A stretch of 57,336 nt of DNA from an uncultured Oscillospiraceae bacterium (lineage in GTDB: Bacteria; Bacillota; Clostridia; Oscillospirales; Oscillospiraceae), in assembly GCA_910578735.1 (NCBI GenBank), contig CAJTSQ010000014.1, positions 330-57,665 of the forward strand, read 5' to 3'. Below, piece after piece: positions 1-8,553 of the stretch (position 1 is its first letter; every line of letters begins with the position of its first letter). The notes under the pieces are model-generated. The model was given only the letters and a program-made list of their open reading frames with translations, ran no database searches and had not been told where the DNA came from. Both the position numbers and the translations under genes were made by a program.

Positions 1-117
1 CTGTGGAACACTGATGACCCGGTTGGCCGTCAGGTCTCCGAATTGGTCGTAGGTCCGTCCCAAAAGGTGCCGTCCGTCCTCTGTCCTCCAGGTAAAGCTG
101 CTGCATCCAAAATCCAT
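1..117 (-). CDS. choloylglycine hydrolase / penicillin V acylase family amidase (N-terminal fragment)
   Basis: The 39 N-terminal codons of a gene that runs off the left edge are visible. The peptide begins MDFGCSSFTWRTEDG and continues with HLLGRTYDQFG, the pattern of the choloylglycine hydrolase (linear amide C-N hydrolase) family: a cysteine that becomes the N-terminal nucleophile after removal of a few residues (here Cys5), then a strand and a G-R-x-x-D element. Such Ntn-hydrolases cleave bile-salt amides, penicillin V or acyl-homoserine lactones; the fragment cannot tell which. The start is supported by CAGGAGG at 126-132, eight bases upstream. It is transcribed away from the MerR gene at 245 from a promoter with a MerR-type long spacer, so it is probably that regulator's target. 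Confidence 0.7.
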   Translation of the reverse strand, partial: MDFGCSSFTWRTEDGRHLLGRTYDQFGDLTANRVISVPQ

Positions 118-158
118 ATCAAAAACCTCCTGTTTTCTCATATTGTTGTCCAGTGGAC

Positions 159-187
159 TTGCAATTATTTCTGACAGGGGGTATCAT
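159..187 (+). promoter_or_regulatory. merR promoter
   Basis: TTGCAA at 159-164 and TATCAT at 182-187 are separated by exactly 17 bases and face the MerR gene. The -10 hexamer overlaps the -10 of the opposite promoter, so the two polymerases could not occupy the site together. Confidence 0.6.
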
Positions 188-213
188 AAACCGTGTGGCC
201 GCCACGCAGTCAA
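183..213 (-). promoter_or_regulatory. MerR-type promoter of the amidase gene with 19-bp spacer and dyad
   Basis: On the minus strand TTGACT (208-213) and TATGAT (183-188) are separated by 19 bases instead of 17. The spacer carries the inverted repeat GTGGC-C-GCCAC at 195-205. An over-long spacer containing a dyad is the hallmark of promoters that MerR-family regulators activate by distorting DNA. A start near 176 would give a leader of about 60 bases before the amidase ATG. Confidence 0.65.
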
Positions 214-244
214 GGGGTATTTTTAATTCTTGGAGGAAATTTTT

Positions 245-1102
245 ATGGAGCGAAAAAAAGGATGGCTGACCTCCGGGGCTTTCGCCGCCCTGTGCGACAC
301 AACCAAGGAAACTCTGCGCCACTACAAAGATGTGGGACTGCTCCTCCCGGCCCACCAGGGCGACAACGGCTATTTTTACTACGATGTGGAGCAGTTCTAC
401 GATTTTTACGCAATCTCCATCTTCCGCCAGACGGGGACGCCACTGGAGGAAATCTGCCGCTGTCTTCGAGGGCAGGATACTACCAAAACCATAGAACTTC
501 TGCGGGAACAGAAGGACCGCCTGGAGGCGGAGCGGCGGAGGCTGGAGCACATGGACTTCGTTCTGTCCAGCGCTCTGCACAATCTGGAGTTTGGGCCGGG
601 ACCGGACATGGTTCCCCGAACTGCCTGGTTTGACAGAGAGCACCTGCTGGCGCTCCCTGTCGGAGAATTGGAGGGGTTGATGACTCCTGCGGCCAATGAG
701 GATGAAACGCTGATTGTTGTGTTGGAGCGGTGCCGGGCGCTGTGCAGCCAATACGGGATACAGACCGACTTCCAGTTGGGGGCCATCCACCAGCCAGGGG
801 AGCAGGGCGGGCCGGGGGCCATCAGCCACCTCTACACCCGGATCAAAGAAAAAGCGGACTTCCCCTATTACATGGAGAAGCCCGCTGGGCGCTATCTATA
901 TCTCTGCTGCCGGGGCCGCTGGGACATTTCTGCAGGCTATGCCGCTTTTCAACGCCACATCCTGGAAGCGGGATTGAAAACCACAGGCGATTTCTACGCC
1001 TGCGATTTGGCCGGTTTTATCCTCAACTCGGTGGAGAAAAACGCAGCATCCATGATCTCGGTGCGGCTGTCTGATAGCCCAACTGCCAGCAGCTCTGATT
1101 AA
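245..1102 (+). CDS. MerR family transcriptional regulator with GyrI-like effector domain
   Basis: The N-terminal 70 residues form a winged-helix MerR DNA-binding domain (SGAFAALCDTTKETLRHYKD, then GLLLPAHQGDNGYFYY with the typical wing tyrosines). Residues of about 75-115 form the dimerisation coiled coil (LLREQKDRLEAERRRLEHMD). Residues of about 150-285 look like a GyrI/BmrR-type ligand-binding domain (tyrosine-rich, with YAAFQRHILEAGL). The length, 285 residues, fits the BmrR subgroup. The ATG at 245 is preferred over the in-frame TTG at 230 because GGAGGA at 232-237 overlaps that TTG. It is read divergently from the amidase and likely controls it and itself through the shared promoter region. 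The ligand is unknown; a substrate or toxic small molecule is an inference. Confidence 0.85.
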   Translation: MERKKGWLTSGAFAALCDTTKETLRHYKDVGLLLPAHQGDNGYFYYDVEQFYDFYAISIFRQTGTPLEEICRCLRGQDTTKTIELLREQKDRLEAERRRLEHMDFVLSSALHNLEFGPGPDMVPRTAWFDREHLLALPVGELEGLMTPAANEDETLIVVLERCRALCSQYGIQTDFQLGAIHQPGEQGGPGAISHLYTRIKEKADFPYYMEKPAGRYLYLCCRGRWDISAGYAAFQRHILEAGLKTTGDFYACDLAGFILNSVEKNAASMISVRLSDSPTASSSD

Positions 1103-1229
1103 CCACCTATTTGAAACGTCACGCGGAGTTCCCGGTACAGATCCTTTGGGAATTTACTGCCGCAGCAGATACCTTCGGAGTATTTTTGCCTGATTGCATT
1201 TACCCAACATCTATGTATAAAATATCATG

Positions 1230-1922
1230 TCATCCCCGACGTTTCCGCTGCAAATCGAAAATGACCTGCAAAATCCGCTCCTCATCCGCCGCAGTCATCT
1301 GAAGGAACTGGCATCCGTACTCAAAGTAGTCGGCCTTGCACTCCAGAATACGCAGGACCTGGCAAAACATCAGGGAGGACTCCATCCCCGGGAGCAGCTG
1401 CACCTGGAGGATAAATTTATCCCCCACATTGTGCCGCTGCTTGGAGCCCACGCAGACACCGCCTACGCTGAGGTTCAGTACCTTGCACTGCTCCTGCTGT
1501 TCGCTGAAGCTCCCCACCAGGGTGACGCCCGCGTCAATATTGGTGTCTATCCGGAAAAAGGCCCGGTCGTTTGTCCGCTTGACCAGAGACAGCCGCTCTA
1601 TCTCCCAGAGACCGTCCTCTCTTGGGCGGACCGCCCCCTTCAGGACCACCGCCTTCCCCTCCTGACTGCTGTAGCCCCGGAGGGTTACAGGGACAGGCTC
1701 TCCCCCCTCTCCCGGCCAGTCCCCCTCCGTCTGAGGCTTCAGCTGGGCCTGATCCCCCTCCAGATTGAGTACCTGGGCCACCAGCAGTATCTGTCCGTCC
1801 TCTCCAGTCACCTCGACCTGCATCCCGTTGTAGAGCTCCAGGTCCTCCTCCTGTACCTCGTCCTGTTCCTTCTGCCGTCTTCCAAACAGGCCAAAAAACC
1901 GTCTCTTGTTTGATTGTCCCAT
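1230..1922 (-). CDS. PilZ domain protein (c-di-GMP binding)
   Basis: About 230 residues in two parts. Residues of about 30-120 form a beta-rich YcgR/YpfA-like N-terminal domain (LYNGMQVEVTGEDG). Residues of about 125-230 form a PilZ domain with RAFFR (RxxxR) followed by NLSVGG (N/DxSxxG), the two elements that grip cyclic di-GMP. It probably acts as a cytoplasmic c-di-GMP effector on motility or envelope functions; no flagellar genes are nearby. The ATG at 1922 is chosen because a TATAAT box lies at 1996-2001, inside the longer frame that could begin at 2009. It is a single-gene unit on the minus strand. The C-terminus is basic (FDLQRKRRG). Confidence 0.8.
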   Translation of the reverse strand: MGQSNKRRFFGLFGRRQKEQDEVQEEDLELYNGMQVEVTGEDGQILLVAQVLNLEGDQAQLKPQTEGDWPGEGGEPVPVTLRGYSSQEGKAVVLKGAVRPREDGLWEIERLSLVKRTNDRAFFRIDTNIDAGVTLVGSFSEQQEQCKVLNLSVGGVCVGSKQRHNVGDKFILQVQLLPGMESSLMFCQVLRILECKADYFEYGCQFLQMTAADEERILQVIFDLQRKRRG

Positions 1923-1995
1923 GAAGCCTCTGTTTCCTTCCGATTTAATCCAGCCGCTCACGCTGCAAAGGCGCACCCCGGCCTTGATGAGAACC

Positions 1996-2001
1996 ATTAT
2001 A
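1996..2001 (-). promoter_or_regulatory. -10 box of the PilZ gene promoter
   Basis: A perfect TATAAT reads on the minus strand at 2001-1996, about 74 bases from the chosen start codon. No convincing -35 hexamer is seen at the usual spacing. Confidence 0.4.
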
Positions 2002-2086
2002 ACAAACAATCACGGAAAACAAAAGCCCCATTTTTTTGCCTTTCTATGCTGGATTCGTAAAAATTTTCAATTCTTTACTTTTTTTA

Positions 2087-2115
2087 TTGGTTTTTTCGGA
2101 AAAATGTGATATGAT
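2087..2115 (+). promoter_or_regulatory. extended -10 promoter of the AraC gene
   Basis: TTGGTT (2087-2092), a 17-base spacer, and TATGAT (2110-2115) preceded by TGA make an extended -10 promoter. The surrounding 70 bases are strongly AT-rich compared with the rest of the region. A leader of about 55 bases follows. Confidence 0.65.
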
Positions 2116-2178
2116 GGGGCCTATCTTTAATGCTACTGCCGCAAACCGAACGTTGTTTTAAGAGAGGATGTGCCCAGC

Positions 2179-3030
2179 ATGGACGACTTTTCCTTCTCCG
2201 TCTTTCCCAACGAAAACTTTCTCGATCTGCGGCTCTACCAGTATGGCTGGGAGCAGTGCGCACCCCTGTATGCCTTTGGTCCCTATGTACGCAACCACTA
2301 CCTGTTTCACTATGTCATCTCTGGTCATGGGACGCTGGACTCCACCGACCAGGACGGTGTGACCCACAAGTACCGCCTGAATGAGGACCAGGGCTTTTTG
2401 ATCTGCCCCGGCCAGATCAACACCTACTGTGCCGACAAAACCGCCCCTTGGAAGTACACCTGGCTGGAATTTGACGGACTCCGGGTGACCGAGTACCTGG
2501 ACCGGGCCGGGCTGGGACTGAATCAGCCCATATACCGCCCTCAGACCCTCACCCAGGGCCAGGAGGTACGGGATACGATGCTTTACATCGCCAGCCACAC
2601 CGATGCCTCCCCCCTCCATCTGATTGGCCACATGTGCCTCTTTCTGGACGGGCTGATACAGTCCTCCGCCACCCGCCAGGAGCTCCATGGCGGACAGCTG
2701 CGGGACTTCTACATCCAGGAGGCCATCACCTACATGGAACACAACTACCATCGGGAGATCACCGTGGAGGACCTGGCCAATGTGTGCAAGCTCAACCGAA
2801 GCTATTTCAGCAAGCTGTTTAAAGAGAGCATGGGCTGTCCGCCCCAGGAATTTCTTATCCGCCTGCGGCTGTCCAGGGCCGCCGAGCTGATGAAGGGCAC
2901 CGCCAACCCTATTGGAGATATCTCAGTCATGTGCGGCTACCCCAACCAGCTCCATTTCTCCCGGGCCTTTAAAAAGCGCTATGGCCTCTCCCCCCGGGAG
3001 TGGCGGCTTCAAAATCAGATTAAAAAGTAG
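2179..3030 (+). CDS. AraC family regulator, likely of alpha-galactoside use
   Basis: A 283-residue activator-type protein. Residues of about 10-150 form an AraC_binding cupin (GPYVRNHYLFHYVISGHG, then DQGFLICPGQINTYCADKTAPW). Residues of about 180-283 carry two helix-turn-helix motifs: DLANVCKLNRSYFSKLFKES and ISVMCGYPNQLHFSRAFKKR, the latter ending in the conserved GLSPREWR-type signature. GAGAGG at 2162-2167 is the only ribosome binding site; it fits the ATG at 2179 with an 11-base gap better than the in-frame GTG at 2170, which lies only two bases away. It converges on the alpha-galactosidase gene and resembles the MsmR/RafR/MelR type that respond to raffinose or melibiose; this role is inferred from context. 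Confidence 0.85.
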   Translation: MDDFSFSVFPNENFLDLRLYQYGWEQCAPLYAFGPYVRNHYLFHYVISGHGTLDSTDQDGVTHKYRLNEDQGFLICPGQINTYCADKTAPWKYTWLEFDGLRVTEYLDRAGLGLNQPIYRPQTLTQGQEVRDTMLYIASHTDASPLHLIGHMCLFLDGLIQSSATRQELHGGQLRDFYIQEAITYMEHNYHREITVEDLANVCKLNRSYFSKLFKESMGCPPQEFLIRLRLSRAAELMKGTANPIGDISVMCGYPNQLHFSRAFKKRYGLSPREWRLQNQIKK

Positions 3031-3032
3031 GA

Positions 3033-3056
3033 GGGCGGCCGGTTTTCCGGCCGCCC
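3033..3056. terminator. bidirectional terminator between araC and alpha-galactosidase
   Basis: Perfect 10-bp stem GGGCGGCCGG / CCGGCCGCCC around a TTTT loop, between two converging genes. The minus strand has a T-rich tail after the stem (CTTTTTAAT), the plus strand only a weak one, so it serves the galactosidase gene best. Confidence 0.75.
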
Positions 3057-3064
3057 CCTTATGT

Positions 3065-5245
3065 TCAGAGCGCAGTCAAATGCAGCTGGAGCGATTGGTA
3101 ATCGCCCGTCATAACAGGCACCGGGTAGCCGGCGTTCATCAGCGCATCGCCGGGGTAGGACGCCCCGCCGTTGACCTGGTAGGTCAGCTGGGGATCCAGC
3201 CCCTTGAGCCGCAGGGTGAGGAAGGGGGCGGCGGCGTGGATGGTGCCGGACACCAGGGACACCAGCGCCTCCCGGCGGTCGGGGGCGACCTGCTCCCAGG
3301 CGGTGTAGGGGCCGTTTGCGAAGGGGTCAGTGAGGCGGTAGTAATCCCCCCGCTGAATCAGGTCATAATGTTCCTTAAAGAAGGCGATCTGCTGCTTGAT
3401 GGCCTCCCGCTCCTCCGGGGTGGTCTGGTTGGGGTCCATCTCGTAGCCGAAGGTGCCCGACATGGCCACGGTGCCCCGGGTCTCCAGAGGGGTGACGCGC
3501 CCGTTGGCCTCGTTGGGCACGGCGGAGACGTGGGCCCCCATGGCGCTCACAGGGTAGCAGAAGGAGGTGCCGTACTGGATGCGCAGGCGGTCGATGGCGT
3601 CGGTGTTGTCGCTGCACCAGATCTGGGGAGTGTAGTAGAGCATCCCGGCGTCGAAGCGGCCGCCGCCGCCGGCGCAGCCCTCGATGAGTATGTGGGGGAA
3701 ATCCCGGCGCAGCTGGTCCAGTATCTCATACACGCCCAAGACGTACCGGTGGTATACCTCCCCCTGGCGCTCGGCCGGCAGGGCGGCGGACCACACGTCG
3801 GACAGGCTGCGGTTCATGTCCCACTTTACATAGGCGATATCGGCGCTGGAGAGGACGGCCTTAATCTGCCCGTAGACGTGCTGCCGTATCTCGGGCCGGG
3901 AGAAGTCCAATACCAGCTGGTTGCGGCCCCGGGCAGGGGTGCGGCCGGGGATGCGGAGGGCCCAGTCGGGGTGTTCCCGGTAGAGATCGCTGTCCTCGCT
4001 GATCATCTCGGGCTCTATCCAGATGCCGAAGGACATGCCCAGCGCCTGGATGCGGGGCACCAGGGCCTCCAGCCCTCCGGGCAGCTTCTTCTGGTTGACG
4101 GTCCAGTCCCCCAGGCCGCTGTTGTCGTCGTCCCGCTTGCCGAACCAGCCGTCGTCCATCACCAGCAGCTCCACCCCCAGGGGGGCGGCGGTTTTGGCGA
4201 AGTCCACCAGCTTGTCGGCGTCAAAATCGAAGTAGGTGGCCTCCCAGTTGTTGATGAGCACCGGGCGGCGCGCTCCCGCGTGGGGGTCCTGGATCAGGTG
4301 CTCCCGGATGGCCCGGTGGAACTGGCGGCTCATCTGGCCAAAGCCCCTGGGGGAACATACCAGCGCCGCTTCGGGGGCGGTGAAGCTCTGGCCGGGCTCC
4401 AGGGTCCAGCAGAACTGGCAGGGGTTGATGCCCATCACCAGCCGGGCGTTGTCATATTGGCTGGCCTCCACCAGGGCCTGGAAATTGCCGCTGTACAGCA
4501 GCATGGCGCCATAGCACAGGCCGTAGTCCTCGTTGGCGTCCCGGTCGCAGAGGACCACAAAGGGGTTATGCTGGTGGCTGGAGGTCCCCCGGACGCTGCC
4601 CACCCCCTGGATGCCGGAGCGCAGCGGGGCCCGGTCGGGGGCGCGCTCCATGAGGTGGCAGCCGTTGAAGGTAATCAGGTCCAGGTCGGACCGGAGGAAG
4701 TCCAGGCACAGGGAGGCGCACTGGCACAGGCGGACGGGCGCCTTTCCGTAATTGTGCACTTCCACAGAACGGGTGATCAGGTCGCAGTCCTCAAACACGC
4801 CATAGGTCAGCTCCACCACCAGATCGGCGGCGAGGTCCTCCAGGTAGAGCCGGAGGGTACTCCCCTCCGCTCCGTGGAAGAAGGGCAGGCCGTCCAGCTC
4901 GTACTTACCCCGCTCCACCTCCCAGTCGGTCAGGCGCAGATCTGCCGCACGGCTTCCGTCGGGATATTCAACTTCAATGGAGGGCAGGCGGAAATCCCCC
5001 ACGCCGCAGGTGGAGTATTCCTGGGGGATGGTGTTCAGGGAGTAGGTCCTGTCCAGTCCGGCCTCGGGCGGGTTGGGGGCACAGGCCCGGTCAGCGTACC
5101 GGACCAGGTAGGACAGGTCGCTGTCCCCCACTCTGGGGCCGTAGTAGGTGTGGATCAGCACATTATGCTGGTCGGCTTTCATCTGATAGGTGGTATTCTT
5201 GGTGCGCAGGGTAAAAACCCTGTTCTCCTTGTCGATCACGATCAT
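3065..5245 (-). CDS. aga: alpha-galactosidase, glycoside hydrolase family 36
   Basis: A 726-residue cytoplasmic enzyme with the full GH36 layout: N-terminal beta-supersandwich, central TIM barrel (about 330-620) and C-terminal beta domain. The nucleophile motif YVKWDMNR places the aspartate at residue 476; the acid/base motif WCSDNTD places its aspartate at residue 546; LLVMDDGWFG lies upstream in the barrel as expected. It releases galactose from melibiose, raffinose or related alpha-galactosides. No signal peptide is present, so the substrate must be imported, which suits the ABC transporter encoded just upstream. AGGGGGTG precedes the ATG. It has its own promoter (5280-5308) behind a terminator, so it can be expressed apart from the transporter. 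Length and motifs are normal. Confidence 0.95.
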   Translation of the reverse strand: MIVIDKENRVFTLRTKNTTYQMKADQHNVLIHTYYGPRVGDSDLSYLVRYADRACAPNPPEAGLDRTYSLNTIPQEYSTCGVGDFRLPSIEVEYPDGSRAADLRLTDWEVERGKYELDGLPFFHGAEGSTLRLYLEDLAADLVVELTYGVFEDCDLITRSVEVHNYGKAPVRLCQCASLCLDFLRSDLDLITFNGCHLMERAPDRAPLRSGIQGVGSVRGTSSHQHNPFVVLCDRDANEDYGLCYGAMLLYSGNFQALVEASQYDNARLVMGINPCQFCWTLEPGQSFTAPEAALVCSPRGFGQMSRQFHRAIREHLIQDPHAGARRPVLINNWEATYFDFDADKLVDFAKTAAPLGVELLVMDDGWFGKRDDDNSGLGDWTVNQKKLPGGLEALVPRIQALGMSFGIWIEPEMISEDSDLYREHPDWALRIPGRTPARGRNQLVLDFSRPEIRQHVYGQIKAVLSSADIAYVKWDMNRSLSDVWSAALPAERQGEVYHRYVLGVYEILDQLRRDFPHILIEGCAGGGGRFDAGMLYYTPQIWCSDNTDAIDRLRIQYGTSFCYPVSAMGAHVSAVPNEANGRVTPLETRGTVAMSGTFGYEMDPNQTTPEEREAIKQQIAFFKEHYDLIQRGDYYRLTDPFANGPYTAWEQVAPDRREALVSLVSGTIHAAAPFLTLRLKGLDPQLTYQVNGGASYPGDALMNAGYPVPVMTGDYQSLQLHLTAL

Positions 5246-5279
5246 GGGAGCACCCCCTGAGAATATTGATATCGGGCTG

Positions 5280-5308
5280 ATTGTACAGAATTTTCCTCCC
5301 GGTTACAA
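5280..5308 (-). promoter_or_regulatory. promoter of the alpha-galactosidase gene
   Basis: On the minus strand TTGTAA (5308-5303), a 17-base spacer and TACAAT (5285-5280). It lies between the transporter-operon terminator and the galactosidase start codon. Confidence 0.6.
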
Positions 5309-5368
5309 GAGGAATGCGAAAAAATAAACGACAAATCTGCACTCTATTTCCGAGCAGAATTTGTTTAG

Positions 5369-5406
5369 GGAAACAGCCCCGGCAGATGTATGCCGGGGCT
5401 GTTTCC
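5369..5406 (-). terminator. terminator of the sugar ABC transporter operon
   Basis: A 15-bp perfect stem GGAAACAGCCCCGGC / GCCGGGGCTGTTTCC with an 8-base loop, 34 bases after the stop of the last permease gene. The tail (CTAAACAAATTC) is not a clean T run, so termination may be partial, letting some transcripts reach the galactosidase gene. Confidence 0.7.
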
Positions 5407-5440
5407 AAAGTGAGAAAAGAGGAAGCTGTGGAACGCGTTC

Positions 5441-6280
5441 TTATTTGCCGCCGGTGGAGGCAATACCCTCGATAAACTGCCGCTGGAAGATCAGGTAAAG
5501 GATGACCATAGGCAGCATAGCCAGCAGAGAGCCCGCCATCAGAATGGGGAAGTTGGTGCTGAATTGGCCGCGGAGGGTGGCCAGGCCGGAGGAGAGCGTC
5601 ATCATGTTCAGGTCGGAGTTGACCACCAGAGGCCACATCAGGTCGCTGTAAGCGAACACGGCGGTGAAGATGGTCAGGGCGGCCACGCTGGTGCCGGTGA
5701 GGGGGAACATCACCTTATAGAAGGTTTGCCACTGGTTGCAGCCGTCCAAGTATGCGGCCTCGCCGATCTCCTTGGGGATGCCCAGATAGGTCTGCCGGAG
5801 GAAGAATACGCCGAAGGCGCTGACAATGCCGGGGAAGACCAGGGCGAAGATGGTGTTGGCCAGGCCCATTTTGGCCACCATCTGGTACTGGGGAATAATG
5901 AAGATCTGGCTGGGCAGGGACATCTGCACCAGCACGATGCCAAAGAGCAGCTTCTTGCCCCGGAACTCCAGCATGGCGAAGGCGTAGCCCGCCATGGAGC
6001 TGAAGGCCACGGCGCAGATGACCCGGAACAGGATCATCAGGGCGGTGTTGAGGTACAGCTTGAGGAAGGGCAGGCTGGTAACGGCCTCCTTGAAGTTCTC
6101 CCACCGGAAGGCCTTGGGGAAAATGACGGGGGGCACCGCGTTGCTCTCAGCTACGGTCTTGAAGCTGGTGAGGATCATCCAGATAAATGGGAACACCATA
6201 ATCAGGGCGCCGATGATGAGGGCCGCATAGGTGATGATCATTGTCCGTCTCTGGGAGGATTCCAAAGAATTGTTTTTCAT
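5441..6280 (-). CDS. sugar ABC transporter permease, MalG type
   Basis: A 279-residue inner-membrane protein with six predicted helices, beginning with IITYAALIIGALIMVFPF. The cytoplasmic coupling loop EAAYLDGCNQWQTFYKVMFP contains the EAA motif that docks the ATPase. With the neighbouring MalF-type permease it forms the channel of a CUT1 carbohydrate importer. The start is the ATG at 6280, preceded by AAGGAGGGA; an upstream in-frame extension to 6304 would overlap this site. The gap to the other permease gene is 13 bases, so the two are cotranscribed. No ATPase gene is present; CUT1 systems of clostridia often share a single MsmK-like ATPase encoded elsewhere. Confidence 0.92.
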   Translation of the reverse strand: MKNNSLESSQRRTMIITYAALIIGALIMVFPFIWMILTSFKTVAESNAVPPVIFPKAFRWENFKEAVTSLPFLKLYLNTALMILFRVICAVAFSSMAGYAFAMLEFRGKKLLFGIVLVQMSLPSQIFIIPQYQMVAKMGLANTIFALVFPGIVSAFGVFFLRQTYLGIPKEIGEAAYLDGCNQWQTFYKVMFPLTGTSVAALTIFTAVFAYSDLMWPLVVNSDLNMMTLSSGLATLRGQFSTNFPILMAGSLLAMLPMVILYLIFQRQFIEGIASTGGK

Positions 6281-6293
6281 TTCTGTTCCCTCC

Positions 6294-7181
6294 TTACACG
6301 TCATAGTTGACCCACTTCTTCTGGCCGTAGAACTGGATCACAGTTACCATACCAATGAGCAGGACGGTCCAGATGACGATGGCGGACCCATAGCCGCGCT
6401 CACCCGCCACGAAGGAGGAGCGGTAGAACAGGTACATCAGACTCTGTACGCTGGTGACAGCGGGGTTGGTCTCCTCTACCATCATGTAGATCAAATCGTA
6501 GACCTTGACAGCGGACATCAGGCGCATGATCATCACCACGAACAGGGTGGGGGAAACCATGGGCAGGGTGATGGTGAAAAACTGCTTCACCTTGCCCGCG
6601 CCGTCAATGCTGTTGGCCTCGTAAAGGGTTTTGGGGATGTTCTGGAGGCCGGCCAGCAGGAGGACGGCGTCGTAGCCGATGTTGCTCCAGATGGCCACGA
6701 TGGCGCAGGAGACCATAACGAATTTGGGATCAGTGATCCAGCCGATCTCGGTGCCGAAGATGGAGTTCAGGATGCCGTACTCACCGTTGAAGATGAAGCG
6801 CCACACCATGGTGACGGCGGCGGGGGCGCACACCATAGGCAGGAAGAAGATGGTGCGGAAGCCGCCCTTGAACTTGATCTTGGCGTTGAGCAGCATAGCC
6901 ACCAGCAGAGACAGGAACAGGCCCACAGGGACGGTGAGGATACAAAACAGGATAGTGTTCCAGGTAGCCCGCCAGAACTCGGCGTTCTCAAACATCCGGA
7001 TGAAGTTTCCGATGCCGATGAACTTGTAGTGGCCGAAGCCCAGGTGCTCACAGAAGCTGGTATAGATGGTCTGGACAAAGGGCCACAGGTTTAGAACAAT
7101 CAGGCCGATGATGGTGGGGGCCACCATGATCCAGCCCCAGTTTTCTTCCCGCCGGGCGGCGGGGGACAGTTTATTGTTCAC
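6294..7181 (-). CDS. sugar ABC transporter permease, MalF/UgpA type
   Basis: A 295-residue protein with six predicted membrane spans and the EAA loop LYEANSIDGAGKVKQFFTIT. It starts at a GTG behind a strong GGAGG (spacing seven bases), 20 bases after the solute-binding protein gene. N-terminal AARREENWGWIMVAPTIIGL is typical of CUT1 permeases that lack the long periplasmic loop of enterobacterial MalF. It pairs with the MalG-type permease to import an oligosaccharide. The adjacent GH36 enzyme suggests melibiose, raffinose or stachyose as cargo, by inference. Confidence 0.92.
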   Translation of the reverse strand: MNNKLSPAARREENWGWIMVAPTIIGLIVLNLWPFVQTIYTSFCEHLGFGHYKFIGIGNFIRMFENAEFWRATWNTILFCILTVPVGLFLSLLVAMLLNAKIKFKGGFRTIFFLPMVCAPAAVTMVWRFIFNGEYGILNSIFGTEIGWITDPKFVMVSCAIVAIWSNIGYDAVLLLAGLQNIPKTLYEANSIDGAGKVKQFFTITLPMVSPTLFVVMIMRLMSAVKVYDLIYMMVEETNPAVTSVQSLMYLFYRSSFVAGERGYGSAIVIWTVLLIGMVTVIQFYGQKKWVNYDV

Positions 7182-7201
7182 AAATATACCTCCTCTCTCG
7201 A

Positions 7202-8488
7202 TCAGTCAGACACGACGTAGCTGTCAGCGATCTGCTGCATCTTGGCCAGGCTCTCGTCGATATTGGAGCCGTTATACACCCGGACCATCTCGTCAGCCAC
7301 GGTGGACTTCCACTTGCGGCGGGTGGCGTTGTTGATGTACTGCACACAGGTGTCGAACTGGTCGTAGCAGACCTGCACATTCAGCAGATAGTCGAAGTTC
7401 TGGAACTGGGTGGTCCAGGAGTCCTCCAGCCCCAGGTAGGCGGGGATAGCCGCGCCCGACTCACCCTGTACCCGCTGGCCCTCCTCGCTGCCGAAGAAGC
7501 GCAGCACATCCTTGACCACCTCCAGATTCTTGCCATGGGCGGCGGTGGCAAAGCACAGGCCGTTGGAGATGGTGCCTGTCCCATCGCCGGAGGCGGGGTT
7601 GGGGCACTTGGGCAGGGGCGCGATGTCCCACTTGCCCACCAGCTCGGGGTAGCGCTTCATAGCGTCCAGCAGGTTCCAGGAGCCCTCGAAGAACATGGAG
7701 CCCATGCCGGAGAAGAAGGCGGTTCCAGGGGAGGTCTCGGCAAAGAAAGTCTGGTCAGGGCACCAATCGTTCTTCTGGAGATTTACATAGTACTTGATGG
7801 CGTCGGCGGTGGCGGGCTGGGTGTAGCCGGCGCGGATGTTGGTCTCCGGGTCCAGGATGTAGCCGCCGTTCTGGTAGACGAAGTTCCAGTAGCCCAGCTG
7901 CTCGTCGTTGTAGGCCATATAGCCGTATTTGCCAGTGGCGTCATAGATTTTTTGGGAGGCGTCGGTCATGTCGTCCCAGGTCCAGTTCTCGTCGGGGTAA
8001 GCCACCCCGGCCTGGTCGAACATCTCCCGGTTATACACCAGCACCACGTTGTCCTTGTCCTTGGGAACGCCGTAGATGCGCCCGTCGGAGCCGCTGGCAT
8101 TGCCGAGAGAGACCTCGGAGAAATGGTTCTGATAGTAGTCGGGCTCCACATCGTCAAAAAGGTCGGTGAGGTCGGCCAGAATACCAAAGTCGGCGTAGTA
8201 CAGAATCTGGTCGGTGTGCATCCAGAAGATGTCCGGCATGGTATTGGACTCACCGGCGGCTTCCAGCTTGGTCCAGTACTCGCTCCAGCTGGTGACCTGC
8301 ACCTCGATGGTCACATTGGGGTTTTTGGCGGTGTAGGCGGCGCACATGGCCTCCATACCGGCTCGCTGATTGACATCCCAAATCTGTAGTTTAAGATGTG
8401 TCTTGCCATCTGACGCGCCGCACCCGGACAGGGACAGCAGCAGCGTTATGGCCAGAACCAGAGAACCAATGCGGGGTATCTTTTTCAT
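7202..8488 (-). CDS. sugar ABC transporter substrate-binding lipoprotein
   Basis: A 428-residue extracellular solute-binding protein, family 1. It begins with a lipoprotein signal peptide (MKKIPRIGSLVLAITLLLSL then SGCGAS); Cys23 is the lipidated residue. The mature part has the LQIWDV...AAYTAKNPNVTIEVQ start of CUT1 binding proteins and aromatic residues (WSEYW, WTWDD, GYWNFVYQNGG) that usually stack on sugar rings. It would capture the oligosaccharide outside the cell and deliver it to the two permeases encoded downstream in the same operon. The operon is driven from 8554-8582. Its ligand is inferred from the neighbouring alpha-galactosidase. Confidence 0.93.
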   Translation of the reverse strand: MKKIPRIGSLVLAITLLLSLSGCGASDGKTHLKLQIWDVNQRAGMEAMCAAYTAKNPNVTIEVQVTSWSEYWTKLEAAGESNTMPDIFWMHTDQILYYADFGILADLTDLFDDVEPDYYQNHFSEVSLGNASGSDGRIYGVPKDKDNVVLVYNREMFDQAGVAYPDENWTWDDMTDASQKIYDATGKYGYMAYNDEQLGYWNFVYQNGGYILDPETNIRAGYTQPATADAIKYYVNLQKNDWCPDQTFFAETSPGTAFFSGMGSMFFEGSWNLLDAMKRYPELVGKWDIAPLPKCPNPASGDGTGTISNGLCFATAAHGKNLEVVKDVLRFFGSEEGQRVQGESGAAIPAYLGLEDSWTTQFQNFDYLLNVQVCYDQFDTCVQYINNATRRKWKSTVADEMVRVYNGSNIDESLAKMQQIADSYVVSD

Positions 8489-8553
8489 AACTCCACTCCT
8501 CTACATTTATTCACTGAAATTCACATGTCTGACGTCTGCCGTATGGTAAGAAA

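Noticed and set aside
2912..5260. Long open frame of about 780 codons on the plus strand opposite the alpha-galactosidase gene
   Set aside because: It is the mirror of a GC-rich gene with C/G third positions; composition is low-complexity Gly/Val/Gln/His and it has no motif, while the minus strand encodes an intact GH36 enzyme.
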